A stretch of DNA of 64,000 nucleotides from Yanghanlia sp047501535 (GCF_047501535.1 NZ_JAZDRJ010000003.1:124001-188000); one strand, 5' to 3'. Shown: positions 16,221 to 24,784, counted from the stretch's first letter. The notes: a model not told the origin generated them from the sequence alone. Translations and numbers: made by a program.

Positions 16221-17303
16221 TCAAAACTCCGAGTTTAGTTCTTCTGCGTGGGTAGAGGCGAGCTTGAGCGATGAAATGGCTTTCAACATCTCGTGAGCAT
16301 GGTCAAACCAAGCTGGGTCGGAGAAGCTCGGCGCCGGGTGAACACAATACAGGCGGGCATCGCCAAACTTGCGGCATTTCACTGCATCTTTGGGAGTGAT
16401 GAGGATGGATTCCGCCTGCAACGGCTCGAAGGGAGACTGTTCGTAGTCGTAGTGGTCCGGCAAGGCGAGCGTGTGGGCGAGCGTCAGGCCGTGGTGGCGC
16501 AGCATATCGAAAAAGCGCTGGGGGCGGCCAATGGCCGCGGCTGCCGCGCACGGCCTTTGACCATGCTTGGACAGCCACTCCCGCCAGCTCAGGCTTTCCC
16601 CGCTTGCAAGGTGTTCGACGCGGGCGGGCTCCATGCTCATGTTCAGCACGCGGGCCAGCCCGAGCGAGGGCGGTGGGGCTTCGCCGGGCAACAGGTTGTT
16701 GATGATGAAGTCCACCGTTTCCAACCGTGTTGCCGGTTCGCGCAAAGGGCCGGCCGGCAGCAATCTACCATTGCCCACGCCTCGGCCATCCTGCACGATG
16801 ATTTCAAGATCGCGCCCCAAGGCCAGATGCTGCAGGCCGTCGTCGCTAATCACTACATCCACCTGGGGGTATTGGCGGCGCAGGCGGCGGATGGCGGCTT
16901 GCCGGTCGGGGTGGACGCAGACGGGGGCACCGGTATGCGCGGCAACCAGGGCGGGTTCGTCCCCGAATAGGGCAGGGTCCAGCGTACCGCGCCCCGCCCG
17001 GGGTTTATCCGAAGGGCGAGCGCCGTAGCCACGGCTGATCACGCCGGGTTGCCAGCCACGCGCTTGCAAGGCTTCAACCAATGCAATGACGACAGGCGTT
17101 TTACCGGTGCCGCCTACATAGATATTGCCGACCACCACCACCGGCAGGGTGTCGTGGTGAATGCGGTCGGGGTGGCGCAAAAAGCCGGCCTTGCGGTGGT
17201 CGACTATCGCGCCGTACAGCTTGGAGAGGGGCCACATGGCCAGGCTGAACCCGCCTTTTTTGCTCCAGGCGGTGTGCAGAGCGCGTTCAATGCCTGCCTT
17301 CAT
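16221..17303 (-). CDS. lpxK: Tetraacyldisaccharide 4'-kinase
   Basis: LpxK phosphorylates the lipid A disaccharide at the 4' position on the inner-membrane face. The 360-residue protein has an N-terminal membrane-associated helix and the P-loop GNIYVGGTGKT (59-69). It also has VISRGYG and the second-domain motif VVISDDGLQHLALGRDLEI. It starts with a 4-base overlap of the exbD stop, so the TonB-type energiser and lipid A genes are translated together. Confidence 0.95.
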   Translation of the reverse strand: MKAGIERALHTAWSKKGGFSLAMWPLSKLYGAIVDHRKAGFLRHPDRIHHDTLPVVVVGNIYVGGTGKTPVVIALVEALQARGWQPGVISRGYGARPSDKPRAGRGTLDPALFGDEPALVAAHTGAPVCVHPDRQAAIRRLRRQYPQVDVVISDDGLQHLALGRDLEIIVQDGRGVGNGRLLPAGPLREPATRLETVDFIINNLLPGEAPPPSLGLARVLNMSMEPARVEHLASGESLSWREWLSKHGQRPCAAAAAIGRPQRFFDMLRHHGLTLAHTLALPDHYDYEQSPFEPLQAESILITPKDAVKCRKFGDARLYCVHPAPSFSDPAWFDHAHEMLKAISSLKLASTHAEELNSEF

Positions 17304-17722
17304 GGCAACGCCTGCGTGGTGAAATGCACACGCTCGATTCCCGCTTGGCGGGCGGCTTCCATGGCGCGCACCACGGCTGCGTGCGAGGCTTGCGCGTCAG
17401 CGTCGATGACGAGCACCTGCTCAGCCGGTAGGGTGGGCGAGTCTGCCATCAGCTGTCGCAAGGCTTGTGCAATGTCGTCGGTAGTCGTGCCCGCAAGAAG
17501 CTGGCCCTGAACCGCGTACAGGCCGTCGTGGCTGACAGCGATGCGCATGGCGTCGCCCTGCTGCGCTTCGGCTGCCGCCCGTGGCAGGGTGAGTTGCAGC
17601 TGCTGGTAGCGATTGAAGGACGTAGTGGCAGCCAGAAAGATGAGAATCACCAGCAGCACGTCGATCAGCGGGATCAGGTTGATCTCGATCTCGTCATCGG
17701 GCTGGTTTTTCCGGAAGTTCAT
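17300..17722 (-). CDS. exbD: ExbD/TolR family biopolymer transport protein
   Basis: The 140-residue protein has one N-terminal membrane helix carrying the essential aspartate (EINLIPLIDVLLVILIFLA, Asp near residue 20) and a periplasmic domain. With ExbB it forms the proton-driven motor that energises TonB or a similar periplasmic arm. No tonB gene is visible. It could also serve a lipopolysaccharide-related role suggested by its coupling to lpxK, but this is inference. Confidence 0.88.
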   Translation of the reverse strand: MNFRKNQPDDEIEINLIPLIDVLLVILIFLAATTSFNRYQQLQLTLPRAAAEAQQGDAMRIAVSHDGLYAVQGQLLAGTTTDDIAQALRQLMADSPTLPAEQVLVIDADAQASHAAVVRAMEAARQAGIERVHFTTQALP

Positions 17723-18327
17723 TGCGCGGCTCCACGGTCCAGCAAGCGGCTCAGGGCGCTGGCTTCGCGTTCCATGCGGTGCAGGAAGTGGTCGACCCGC
17801 GAACGGAAGTAGCGATGGCAGATCAGGGCGGGAATGGCGATGATGATGCCAAAGGCGGTGTTGTACAGGGCGATGGAAATGCCTCGCGCCAGCTGAGCAG
17901 GGTCGCCGCCGCTAGGCGTGTAGGAGGCGAAGATTTCAATCATGCCTACCACCGTGCCGAACAAACCCATGAGCGGGGCGACGACAGCGATAGTGGCCAG
18001 TGCGGGCAAGTAGCGGTTGAGCTGGTGAGCGACATCTTTGCCGACATCTTCCACGGCGATTTGTCGGTTCTGAGGGGTGTCGTGGCGGTTGACCAGTACT
18101 TCGGCCAGAACCCGACCTAGCGGTGACGACCCGGCCAGGCGGATAATGGCGTCGGTATCGTCATTGCGCTGGCGTACGACTTCCAATACCTGGCTAGATA
18201 AGCGCGGCGGCAGCACCCGGGGCGCACGCAGCGACAAAAAGCGTTCGATTATGATGGCCAGCCCCAGCACCGAAGTGCAGATCAGCAGCCAGACCGGCCA
18301 GCCGGCGGCGTGTATCAGGTTCAGCAT
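17719..18327 (-). CDS. exbB: ExbB/TolQ/MotA family proton channel protein
   Basis: This 202-residue inner-membrane protein has three hydrophobic segments: GWPVWLLICTSVLGLAIIIERFL, LPALATIAVVAPLMGLFGTVVGMIEIF and ISIALYNTAFGIIIAIPALIC. The TolQ/ExbB signature APLMGLFGTVVGMI is clear. It is the first gene of the minus-strand cluster that runs through lpxK and kdsB, and it overlaps exbD by 4 bases. Assignment to ExbB rather than TolQ rests on size and context. Confidence 0.88.
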   Translation of the reverse strand: MLNLIHAAGWPVWLLICTSVLGLAIIIERFLSLRAPRVLPPRLSSQVLEVVRQRNDDTDAIIRLAGSSPLGRVLAEVLVNRHDTPQNRQIAVEDVGKDVAHQLNRYLPALATIAVVAPLMGLFGTVVGMIEIFASYTPSGGDPAQLARGISIALYNTAFGIIIAIPALICHRYFRSRVDHFLHRMEREASALSRLLDRGAAQ

Positions 18328-18437
18328 CTGTGAATGTCCGATGGAAGATGATCTCGCATTCTACAATCCTCGTTTTAGCTGTGTTCAGTATTGGTTTTTT
18401 TTGGCGTGTCCCGCATGAAATGGGGCGGTGGGAAAAG

Positions 18438-18459
18438 TATCCACAGAAACTGTGGATAA
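18438..18459. promoter_or_regulatory. Inverted pair of DnaA-box-like sites
   Basis: TATCCACAG (18438-18446) and CTGTGGATA (18450-18458) form a perfect 9-base inverted repeat with a 3-base spacer. TGTGGATAA (18451-18459) is an exact DnaA box (TTATCCACA on the other strand). Looser matches follow: TGTGCACAA at about 18463 and TGTGGACAG near 18650. The rest of this 339-base gap between exbB and xseA is AT-rich with no gene that I can support. Confidence 0.5.
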
Positions 18460-18666
18460 TTCTGTGCACAAAGCTGTGAAGTGCCGCATTATCGTTGGCG
18501 CAGAGGTTCATTGGTCAATTTTCAGTCATTTTCTCGTCATTTTAAAAACTCAATATAATCAATGGCTTACGGTGTTATCTTCAAGCATTTCTTTATTCGA
18601 TGCCTTGCTGGCCTTGATATTTCAACATTCTGACAGTCTGAAGCAGGCTGTGGACAGCATTTCACT

Positions 18667-20031
18667 ATGAGCGCTCAATTTTCGCTTGACAACGCACAAA
18701 AAGATGGCAATGAGCCCATCTGGACAGTCACTCAGCTAAACAGCCGGGTGGGTCGTCTGCTGGAAGCTTCCTTCAGCAGGATCTGGCTGCGCGGCGAGGT
18801 GTCCAACTTCACCCAGGCAGCGTCCGGCCACTGGTATTTTTCCATCAAAGATGAGCGGGCGGCGGTGCGGGCGGTGATGTTTCGCGGGCGTGCCCAGGCC
18901 GTGGGTTTTGTGCCGCGTTCTGGTGAACGTTTCGAGTTCCGGGTGACGGTCAGCCTGTACGAACCCCGAGGCGACTACCAGGTGCAGGTGGATAGCATGC
19001 GTCGGGCTGGGCTGGGCGACCTTCACGAAGCCTTTTTGCGCTTGAAGCAGAAGTTGGAAGCCGAAGGCCTGTTCGACCCAGAGCGCAAGCGTACGCCGGT
19101 GCAGATGCCTCAGCGTATTGGCGTCGTCACCTCATTGGCTGCAGCAGCCTTGCGCGATGTTCTGACAGCCTTGCAGCGCCGTGCGCCGCATGTGCCGGTG
19201 GTGGTGTATCCGGCGCCAGTGCAGGGTGCAGATGCGCCCGCCGCATTGGTCGAGGCCTTGCAAACAGCAGGGCAACGCGCCGAGGTCGACACGCTGCTGC
19301 TGGTGCGTGGCGGCGGCAGCCTTGAGGATTTATGGGCGTTCAACGACGAAGCGCTGGCCCGTGCGATTGCGGCCAGCCCGATTCCCGTAATCTGCGGGGT
19401 GGGCCACGAAACAGATTTCACCATTGCCGACTTTGTGGCTGATTTGCGCGCGCCCACGCCCACCGCAGCCGCTGAGCTTGCCTGCCGCCCTCGCGCCGAC
19501 TGCCTGCAAGCCGTCGATGCCGCCTTCAATGCCCTGACCCTGCGCCAGATGCGCTTGCTGGAAAGGGCGTCGCTGCGCCTGGACCGCGCCCGCGCCGGCC
19601 TGGTGTCGCCGCGCCAGCGGCTGGCTCAACAGGCCGAACGGCTGGCGGCTTTGCGGCAGCGTCTTGATCAGGCTGCGGCACGCAGCCTGGAACGCGGGGT
19701 AGGGCGCCATGCCACGCTCGCAGCGCGGCTGGAACGTTGTCGCCCGCAAGTGGCGCAGCATCAGCGGCGGCTGACGGAGCTTGGCCTATCGTTGCAGCGC
19801 ACACTGGAAATCACGTTGCAGCAACGGCGCCAGAAGCTGGCCGCCCTGACGCAAATGCTGGAGGCGCTGGGCCCCAACAGTGTGCTGGAACGCGGTTACT
19901 CCCTCACCCGTAATGCGGAAGGGAAGATCATAAAAAATGGGTTAGACTTAAAGGTTGGTGAAACGCTGCAGATTGAGTTTGGGCGCGGGAGCGCGCAAAC
20001 TCAGGTTCTGGCGACGCATGGTCTTTTGTGA
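18667..20031 (+). CDS. xseA: Exodeoxyribonuclease VII large subunit
   Basis: XseA with XseB degrades single-stranded DNA to short oligonucleotides in repair and recombination. The 454-residue product has an N-terminal OB fold (WLRGEVSNFTQAASGHWYFSIKD), the catalytic domain (VRGGGSLEDLWAFNDE, PVICGVGHETDFTIADFVADLRAPTPTAAAE) and a long coiled-coil, Arg/Gln-rich C-terminal part. No xseB is in the window. Length is normal. Confidence 0.96.
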   Translation: MSAQFSLDNAQKDGNEPIWTVTQLNSRVGRLLEASFSRIWLRGEVSNFTQAASGHWYFSIKDERAAVRAVMFRGRAQAVGFVPRSGERFEFRVTVSLYEPRGDYQVQVDSMRRAGLGDLHEAFLRLKQKLEAEGLFDPERKRTPVQMPQRIGVVTSLAAAALRDVLTALQRRAPHVPVVVYPAPVQGADAPAALVEALQTAGQRAEVDTLLLVRGGGSLEDLWAFNDEALARAIAASPIPVICGVGHETDFTIADFVADLRAPTPTAAAELACRPRADCLQAVDAAFNALTLRQMRLLERASLRLDRARAGLVSPRQRLAQQAERLAALRQRLDQAAARSLERGVGRHATLAARLERCRPQVAQHQRRLTELGLSLQRTLEITLQQRRQKLAALTQMLEALGPNSVLERGYSLTRNAEGKIIKNGLDLKVGETLQIEFGRGSAQTQVLATHGLL

Positions 20032-20152
20032 AGCCGGGTGCTCGGTTTACTGCCTATAGTGAATGGTCGCGTATCTGGGTGTAGCAAAAGCAGTGCCTGC
20101 CAAAATTTCGGCAGCTTCAACTCACTGATTTCATTTGAAAAGGGTTACGAAC

Positions 20153-20731
20153 ATGGCATTTACGCTTCCCCCGCTTCCATACGAGATGAATGCGCTTGAG
20201 CCGCATATTTCCAAGGAAACGCTTGAATACCACTACGGCAAGCATCACCAGACTTACGTCACCAACCTGAACAACCTCATCGCAGGTACAGAGTTCGAGT
20301 CGGCTTCCCTGGAAGACATCGTGCGCAAGTCCTCGGGTGGTGTGTTCAACAATGCCGCTCAAGTCTGGAACCACACCTTCTACTGGAACGGTCTGTCTCC
20401 CAACGGTGGCGGCCAACCCGAAGGTGCGCTGGCCGAGGCCATCAACGCCAAGTGGGGCAGTTTCGACGCTTTCAAGGAAGAGTTCAACAAGCAGGCCGCC
20501 GGCAACTTCGGTTCGGGCTGGACCTGGCTGGTTAAGAAAGGCGACGGCTCGCTGGACATCGTTAACACCAGCAATGCTGCTACGCCGCTCACCACCTCCG
20601 ACACCCCCCTGCTGACCTGTGATGTCTGGGAGCACGCTTACTACATCGACTACCGTAACGCGCGCCCCAAGTACCTGGAAAGCTTCTGGAGCTTGGTGAA
20701 CTGGCAGTTCGCCGCGCAGAACTTCGCTTAA
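20153..20731 (+). CDS. sodB: Superoxide dismutase, iron type
   Basis: SodB converts superoxide to oxygen and hydrogen peroxide. The 192-residue protein has all four metal ligands: His27, His74, Asp157 and His161. Gln70 and the NHTFYWNGLSP and TWLVKKGDGSL patterns favour iron over manganese. The ATG at 20153 has AAAGGG upstream and is better than the in-frame ATG at 20135. It is monocistronic, with two hairpins downstream. Confidence 0.96.
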   Translation: MAFTLPPLPYEMNALEPHISKETLEYHYGKHHQTYVTNLNNLIAGTEFESASLEDIVRKSSGGVFNNAAQVWNHTFYWNGLSPNGGGQPEGALAEAINAKWGSFDAFKEEFNKQAAGNFGSGWTWLVKKGDGSLDIVNTSNAATPLTTSDTPLLTCDVWEHAYYIDYRNARPKYLESFWSLVNWQFAAQNFA

Positions 20732-20745
20732 GCGTCTTGGCTTCC

Positions 20746-20828
20746 ATCAAAGGCGGCATGAGCCGCCTTTGATAATCGGCTTTGCCAGTCCCTACGAAGC
20801 GAATCCCGCTCGTAGGGATTTTTCTTTT
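20746..20828 (+). terminator. Two consecutive hairpins, the second a classical terminator, after sodB
   Basis: First hairpin: ATCAAAGGCGGC (20746-20757) with GCCGCCTTTGAT (20762-20773), 12 perfect pairs but no T run. Second: TCCCTACGA (20789-20797) with TCGTAGGGA (20810-20818), followed by TTTTCTTTTC. The second is the likely transcription stop. Confidence 0.8.
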
Positions 20829-20852
20829 CTGGCAACAAAAATCGTTTTTCAA

Positions 20853-22178
20853 ATGAAAGAAAATAAGAATACTGAGGCAATGAAAGGTTCAAGCAACAAG
20901 CCAGCCCTCGCAACGCAACTGGAAGCGCTGATCCGGCCAGGCGATACGCTTTGGTGGGGGCAGGCGACAGCAGAGCCTCTGACGCTTACGCGGGCGGTCG
21001 TTGCACACCGGCATGCTTTGGCCCGGGATGGGCGACTGCGGGTGTTTGTGGGGATAGGCGTGGCCGACACCCTGCAGCCTGAGCAGGCCGATGCAATTGA
21101 TTTCTTTGGCTATGCGGCGTCCGGCCCCCATAGAGCATTGGCTTCAGCCGGTGTGCTGGATATTCTTCCCAGCCATTATTCCCACCTTCCCGGCCTGATT
21201 CGCTCCGGCGCCTTGCCCGCCGATGTTGTGCTGGTACAGGTTTCGCCACCCGACGAACAAGGCCGTTACAGCATGGGGCAGGTGCGTGAGTACATCACCA
21301 CTGCGGTTGAATGCGCCCGTGTCGTGATTGGTGAGGTGAATCCGGATGTACCCTGGACCCATGGCGGCCCCTATCTGAAGGCCGAAGATTTCGGCTTGCT
21401 CGTCGATGCCGAGCACCCCCCATTGGAGATTCTGGGGGCCGAGCCAGGCCCCGTTGAGACTGCCATCGCCGGCCACGTCGCCGGTTACATACAAGATGGC
21501 GCCACACTGCAAGTAGGCATTGGCAAAATGCCCGATGCGATTTTGGCGGCCTTGCACGACCGGCGCGATCTGGGCCTGCACAGCGGTGCGGTGACGGATG
21601 GGATTGCTGCGCTGGCTGAAAAGGGCGTTTTGACTCATGCCCGCAAGGGTATTGACGTAGGCATGGGGGTCGGGGCCATTCTGATGGGCAGTAAGAGGGT
21701 GCGTGACTGGGCGCACCGCAACCCAACCCTCACCATGCGTGGCACCGATTACACGCACGATCAACATGTGCTGGCCAGCCTGAATCAACTCACTGCAATT
21801 AATTCCGCCATTGAGGTCGATCTCACCGGCCAGGTGAATTCCGAAGTTGCAGGCGGTGTTTATGTGGGGGCGCTGGGGGGCGCGGTGGACTTTCTGCGCG
21901 GAGCCGCCCGCAGCAAAGGCGGCCTGCCGATTGTGGCATTGCCGGCCACCAGTCGTGGTATTTCACGGATTGTGGCTCAGCTTTCGGGGCCGGTCAGCAC
22001 CCCGCGTTGTGACGCCGGCCTGATTGTCACCGAGCACGGTGTGGCGGATTTGCGTGGCCAGCCCTTGTCGCGCCGAGTGCAGCGCATGGTAGACATTGCC
22101 GCACCCGAACACCGCGAAGGCTTGGAACGACAGGCTCATGAAGTCTTGAAGCGCTGCGGCGCGGCATTCAGTGCCTGA
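20853..22178 (+). CDS. Acetyl-CoA hydrolase/transferase family protein
   Basis: The 441-residue product belongs to the family of 4-hydroxybutyrate/acetate CoA-transferases and acetyl-CoA hydrolases. Family features are INSAIEVDLTGQVNSEVAGG and EHGVADLRGQPLSRR near the C-terminus, and DGATLQVGIGKMPDAI in the middle. In CoA-transferases I recall a catalytic Glu in a GIHTE-type loop; here the loop reads GLHSG (Gly245), so the usual thioester chemistry is in doubt and a hydrolase or variant subfamily is possible. Starts at 20853 and 20880 are both in frame and neither has an ideal ribosome-binding site. A thiolase gene follows 65 bases downstream, suggesting joint acyl-CoA metabolism. Confidence 0.8.
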   Translation: MKENKNTEAMKGSSNKPALATQLEALIRPGDTLWWGQATAEPLTLTRAVVAHRHALARDGRLRVFVGIGVADTLQPEQADAIDFFGYAASGPHRALASAGVLDILPSHYSHLPGLIRSGALPADVVLVQVSPPDEQGRYSMGQVREYITTAVECARVVIGEVNPDVPWTHGGPYLKAEDFGLLVDAEHPPLEILGAEPGPVETAIAGHVAGYIQDGATLQVGIGKMPDAILAALHDRRDLGLHSGAVTDGIAALAEKGVLTHARKGIDVGMGVGAILMGSKRVRDWAHRNPTLTMRGTDYTHDQHVLASLNQLTAINSAIEVDLTGQVNSEVAGGVYVGALGGAVDFLRGAARSKGGLPIVALPATSRGISRIVAQLSGPVSTPRCDAGLIVTEHGVADLRGQPLSRRVQRMVDIAAPEHREGLERQAHEVLKRCGAAFSA

Positions 22179-22243
22179 GGCAGAAAAGGAATATTATTTG
22201 TGAGTCCCCTGGTATCTAGAAATTTTTATTTAGAGGTATTGAA

Positions 22244-23449
22244 ATGAAACGAGCAGCTATCGTCTCGCCGTTGCGCACGCCTGTTGGCGCGTTTGGCGGT
22301 TCCCTGAAAGATGTTTCCGTGGAAGAAATGGGTGCCATCGTGGCGCGCGCCATTGTGGAGCGCACCAAGCTTGACCCTGCGCGCATCGACGACGTGGTGT
22401 TTGCGCAAAGCTACACCAACGGCGAAACCCCTTGCACGGGCCGCTGGGTGGCTCTGCAGGCGGGCTTCCCCATTGAAGTGGCCGGCATGCAGCTGGATCG
22501 TCGCTGCGGCGGCGGGGTGCAGGCGCTGGCGACGGCTGCCATGATGGTGCAGACCGGCGCGGCCGACGTCGTCATGGCTGGCGGTGTAGAAAGCATGAGC
22601 AATGTGGAGTACTACACCACCAATATGCGTTGGGGCAAGCGTGCCGGTTCCGTCACGCTGCACGACCGCCTCGACCGTGGCCGTGAGCGTTCTCAGCCGG
22701 AAGACCGTTTTGGGCGCATCAGCGGCATGATTGAAACCGCCGAAAACCTGGCGCGCGATTACGAAATCACCCGCGAGGAATCCGACCGCTTTGCCGCTCG
22801 CAGCCACCAGCGCGCAGCAGCAGCACAGGCAGCCGGCCTGTTCGACAATGAAATCGTGCCCGTCAGCGTACCGCAGCGCAGGGGCGACCCCGTCATCGTT
22901 ACGCGCGATGAAGGCGTGCGTCCCGACACCACGGTTGAGCGTCTGGCGACCATGCGCACCATTATGAAAGACGGTGTGGTGACAGCAGGCAACGCATGCC
23001 AGCAGAACGATGCGGCAGCTGCGTGCCTGATTGTTGCTGAAGACAAGCTCGATGAACTGGGCCTTGAGCCCATCGGCTGGCTGACCGGTTGGGCTGCGGC
23101 AGGCTGCGACCCCGCACGCATGGGGATCGGCCCTGTGCCTGCCGTGCAGAAGCTGCTGGCTCGTACCGGCTTAACCTTCGATCAGATGGATCTCATCGAA
23201 CTGAACGAAGCGTTCGCTTGCCAGGCGCTGGCCTGCGTCAAGGGTTGGGGCAGCTCCATGGAAGCGCTGGAAGACAAGCTCAACGTCAATGGTTCCGGCA
23301 TTTCGCTGGGCCACCCCGTGGGCGCAACCGGCGTGCGTATCATGACCTCATTGCTGTACGAAATGCAGCGCCGTCAGGTCCGCTATGGTCTGGAGACCAT
23401 GTGCGTTGGCGGTGGTCAGGGTATGGCCATGATTGTCGAGCGCGCATAA
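22244..23449 (+). CDS. Acetyl-CoA C-acyltransferase (thiolase)
   Basis: This thiolase either condenses acyl-CoAs or cleaves 3-ketoacyl-CoA. The 401-residue protein has all catalytic residues: nucleophile Cys88, His357 in GHPVGATG, and Cys387 in CVGGGQG, plus NEAFA. The Cys88 context is DRRCGGG instead of the common N-x-x-C-x-S-G, which marks a particular subgroup rather than an inactive enzyme. It follows the CoA-transferase-like gene and is closed by its own terminator. Biosynthetic versus degradative role cannot be decided here. Confidence 0.9.
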   Translation: MKRAAIVSPLRTPVGAFGGSLKDVSVEEMGAIVARAIVERTKLDPARIDDVVFAQSYTNGETPCTGRWVALQAGFPIEVAGMQLDRRCGGGVQALATAAMMVQTGAADVVMAGGVESMSNVEYYTTNMRWGKRAGSVTLHDRLDRGRERSQPEDRFGRISGMIETAENLARDYEITREESDRFAARSHQRAAAAQAAGLFDNEIVPVSVPQRRGDPVIVTRDEGVRPDTTVERLATMRTIMKDGVVTAGNACQQNDAAAACLIVAEDKLDELGLEPIGWLTGWAAAGCDPARMGIGPVPAVQKLLARTGLTFDQMDLIELNEAFACQALACVKGWGSSMEALEDKLNVNGSGISLGHPVGATGVRIMTSLLYEMQRRQVRYGLETMCVGGGQGMAMIVERA

Positions 23450-23473
23450 GCAGTCAGACTGTTGTTCTGATGT

Positions 23474-23511
23474 AAAAAAAAGGCGGCCAACTTGAACTGG
23501 CCGCCTTTTTT
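23474..23511 (+). terminator. Terminator after the thiolase gene
   Basis: AAAAAGGCGGCC pairs with GGCCGCCTTTTT (12 pairs) across a 10-base loop; T and A runs on both sides make it usable from both strands, and the convergent DUF4395 gene ends 35 bases away. Confidence 0.85.
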
Positions 23512-23545
23512 GCAATGCCAAGCAGGGCTTAACCCATAGAAGGGC

Positions 23546-23974
23546 TTAACCCATTTTTGGCGGGAACCAGCGGTACCACAAACCGTAGACCGAGCATGCC
23601 GCGCAAAACGACACGGCCCACTCAAGCGTGGTGAAAACCATCAGCACAATGCAGGGGACTTTCCAGAAGTCGCTCCCCATAGCGTAGGCGACCACGGATA
23701 CCAGGCTGGCCAGGAACAAAATTTTGTTGGCGAACATCTTGGCGCCCGCATTCTCTTTTTTGCCACCCCAATTGCGTGATTCGAAAATAGCGGCCCACAG
23801 CCGGTGCGCCGGGCACTTGTAATGCCCCAGAAAACCCCGCACCAACCCCTGGACAACCAAAATGGCCATCAACCAGGGCGTAAACAACAGGCTGGCGCCA
23901 CAGACGAGAAAATTCACAAATGCTTCCCAACGGGTCACATTTGACCAGACTGGTGGCAAATCAAAGCGCAGCAT
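23546..23974 (-). CDS. DUF4395 family integral membrane protein
   Basis: The 142-residue product has three to four hydrophobic segments. It shows the DUF4395 layout: a first helix (FVNFLVCGASLLFTPWLMAILVV region), VRGFLGHYKCPAHRL, a KMFANKILFLASLVSVVAYAMG segment, and a C-terminal LEWAVSFCAACSVYGLWYR with paired cysteines (CAAC). Some family members accompany thiol-disulphide or rhodanese-like proteins; nothing of that type is next to it here. AAGGAG precedes the ATG at 23974. Upstream lies a tandem-repeat tract. Confidence 0.75.
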   Translation of the reverse strand: MLRFDLPPVWSNVTRWEAFVNFLVCGASLLFTPWLMAILVVQGLVRGFLGHYKCPAHRLWAAIFESRNWGGKKENAGAKMFANKILFLASLVSVVAYAMGSDFWKVPCIVLMVFTTLEWAVSFCAACSVYGLWYRWFPPKMG

Positions 23975-24090
23975 GGCGACTCCTTTTCGAAGATGCGTTA
24001 TGAATGAGCCTGATTATATATTAGATAAGACTAAAGTAGAAATATCTTAATAATACTGTGATCGAGCGGCGATGCCAGGGGCTGATGAGC

Positions 24091-24204
24091 GGTGCTTGGT
24101 GAGCAGGTGCTTGGTGAGCAGGTGAGCAGGTGAGCAGGTGAGCAGGTGAGCAGGTGAGCAGGTGAGCAGGATGAGCAGGGAGAGCAGGGAGAGCAGGGAG
24201 AGCA
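24091..24204. repeat. Compound minisatellite of 15-, 8- and 9-base units
   Basis: Two copies of GGTGCTTGGTGAGCA (24091-24120) run into seven tandem copies of GGTGAGCA counted from 24113 to 24168. GGATGAGCA (24169-24177) and three GGGAGAGCA units (24178-24204) follow. All share the AGCA end. It lies in the 324-base gap between the DUF192 and DUF4395 genes, upstream of the latter. An 8-base period changes reading frame with each copy, so copy-number changes here would alter spacing, not a protein. I see no gene in the rest of the gap. Confidence 0.9.
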
Positions 24205-24298
24205 GGAAGCTGGAGAAAGCAGCGCAGGTCGATCAACGGTTGACGGCTATAGGCGCTGCAGCATGATGCGAGAGAGCGTTCGGAGCCCTTATCTGGGT

Positions 24299-24784
24299 TT
24301 AGCGGGCGTCATCGGCGGGGGGCAGCCCTTGCACTTTAACACCCGGCTCCACACCATTTTGTTTAAACCAACCTTGCTCCATTTCCAGAGCATATTGGGT
24401 GGGCGCGGCTGCGCAATGCGGGTCGAGTGATAGCGGCTGCATGTCCGCCAAGTTGATAATCCGGCCCTTGGCATCGATAAAAGCAATGCTCAGTGGCAAA
24501 AGAGTGTTCTTCATCCAGAAGCAGACATTGCCCGCTTCTGGAAAGACGAACAGCATGCCCTGGTTGGGTGAGAGCGCCTGCCGGAACATCAGCCCTTGCG
24601 AGCGGCTGGCGTTATCAGCAGCTACCTCGGCGATCACGGGGAGGTCGCCCACTTGCAAGGGTACGCGCGGCAGCTCGGAGGCCTGGGGCGCGCCCATGCA
24701 CAAGCCTATCGCCAACCCGATTGCGGCGGGTAGAAAGAAAAAATCAGGGCGTGAAAGCCCTGAAAATTTGCGGGTTCCGAACAT
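24299..24784 (-). CDS. DUF192 family exported protein
   Basis: This 161-residue protein has a signal-peptide-like N-terminus (FFFLPAAIGLAIGLCMGAPQASA-type segment, about 15-37) followed by one DUF192 domain. Family motifs are QGLMFRQALSPNQGMLFVF, CFWMKNTLLPLSIAFID and the glycine-rich end. The family is small, secreted or periplasmic, and without an agreed function. It lies downstream of the cold-shock gene on the same strand with a short gap of 51 bases. Confidence 0.82.
   Translation of the reverse strand: MFGTRKFSGLSRPDFFFLPAAIGLAIGLCMGAPQASELPRVPLQVGDLPVIAEVAADNASRSQGLMFRQALSPNQGMLFVFPEAGNVCFWMKNTLLPLSIAFIDAKGRIINLADMQPLSLDPHCAAAPTQYALEMEQGWFKQNGVEPGVKVQGLPPADDAR

Noticed and set aside
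24091..24204. Possible CRISPR array
   Set aside because: Units are 8-9 bases with no spacers between them, so it is a minisatellite.
24021..24236. Pro/Ala/Leu-repeat protein encoded through the minisatellite
   Set aside because: The open frame is produced by the repeat itself, is short and has no ribosome-binding site.
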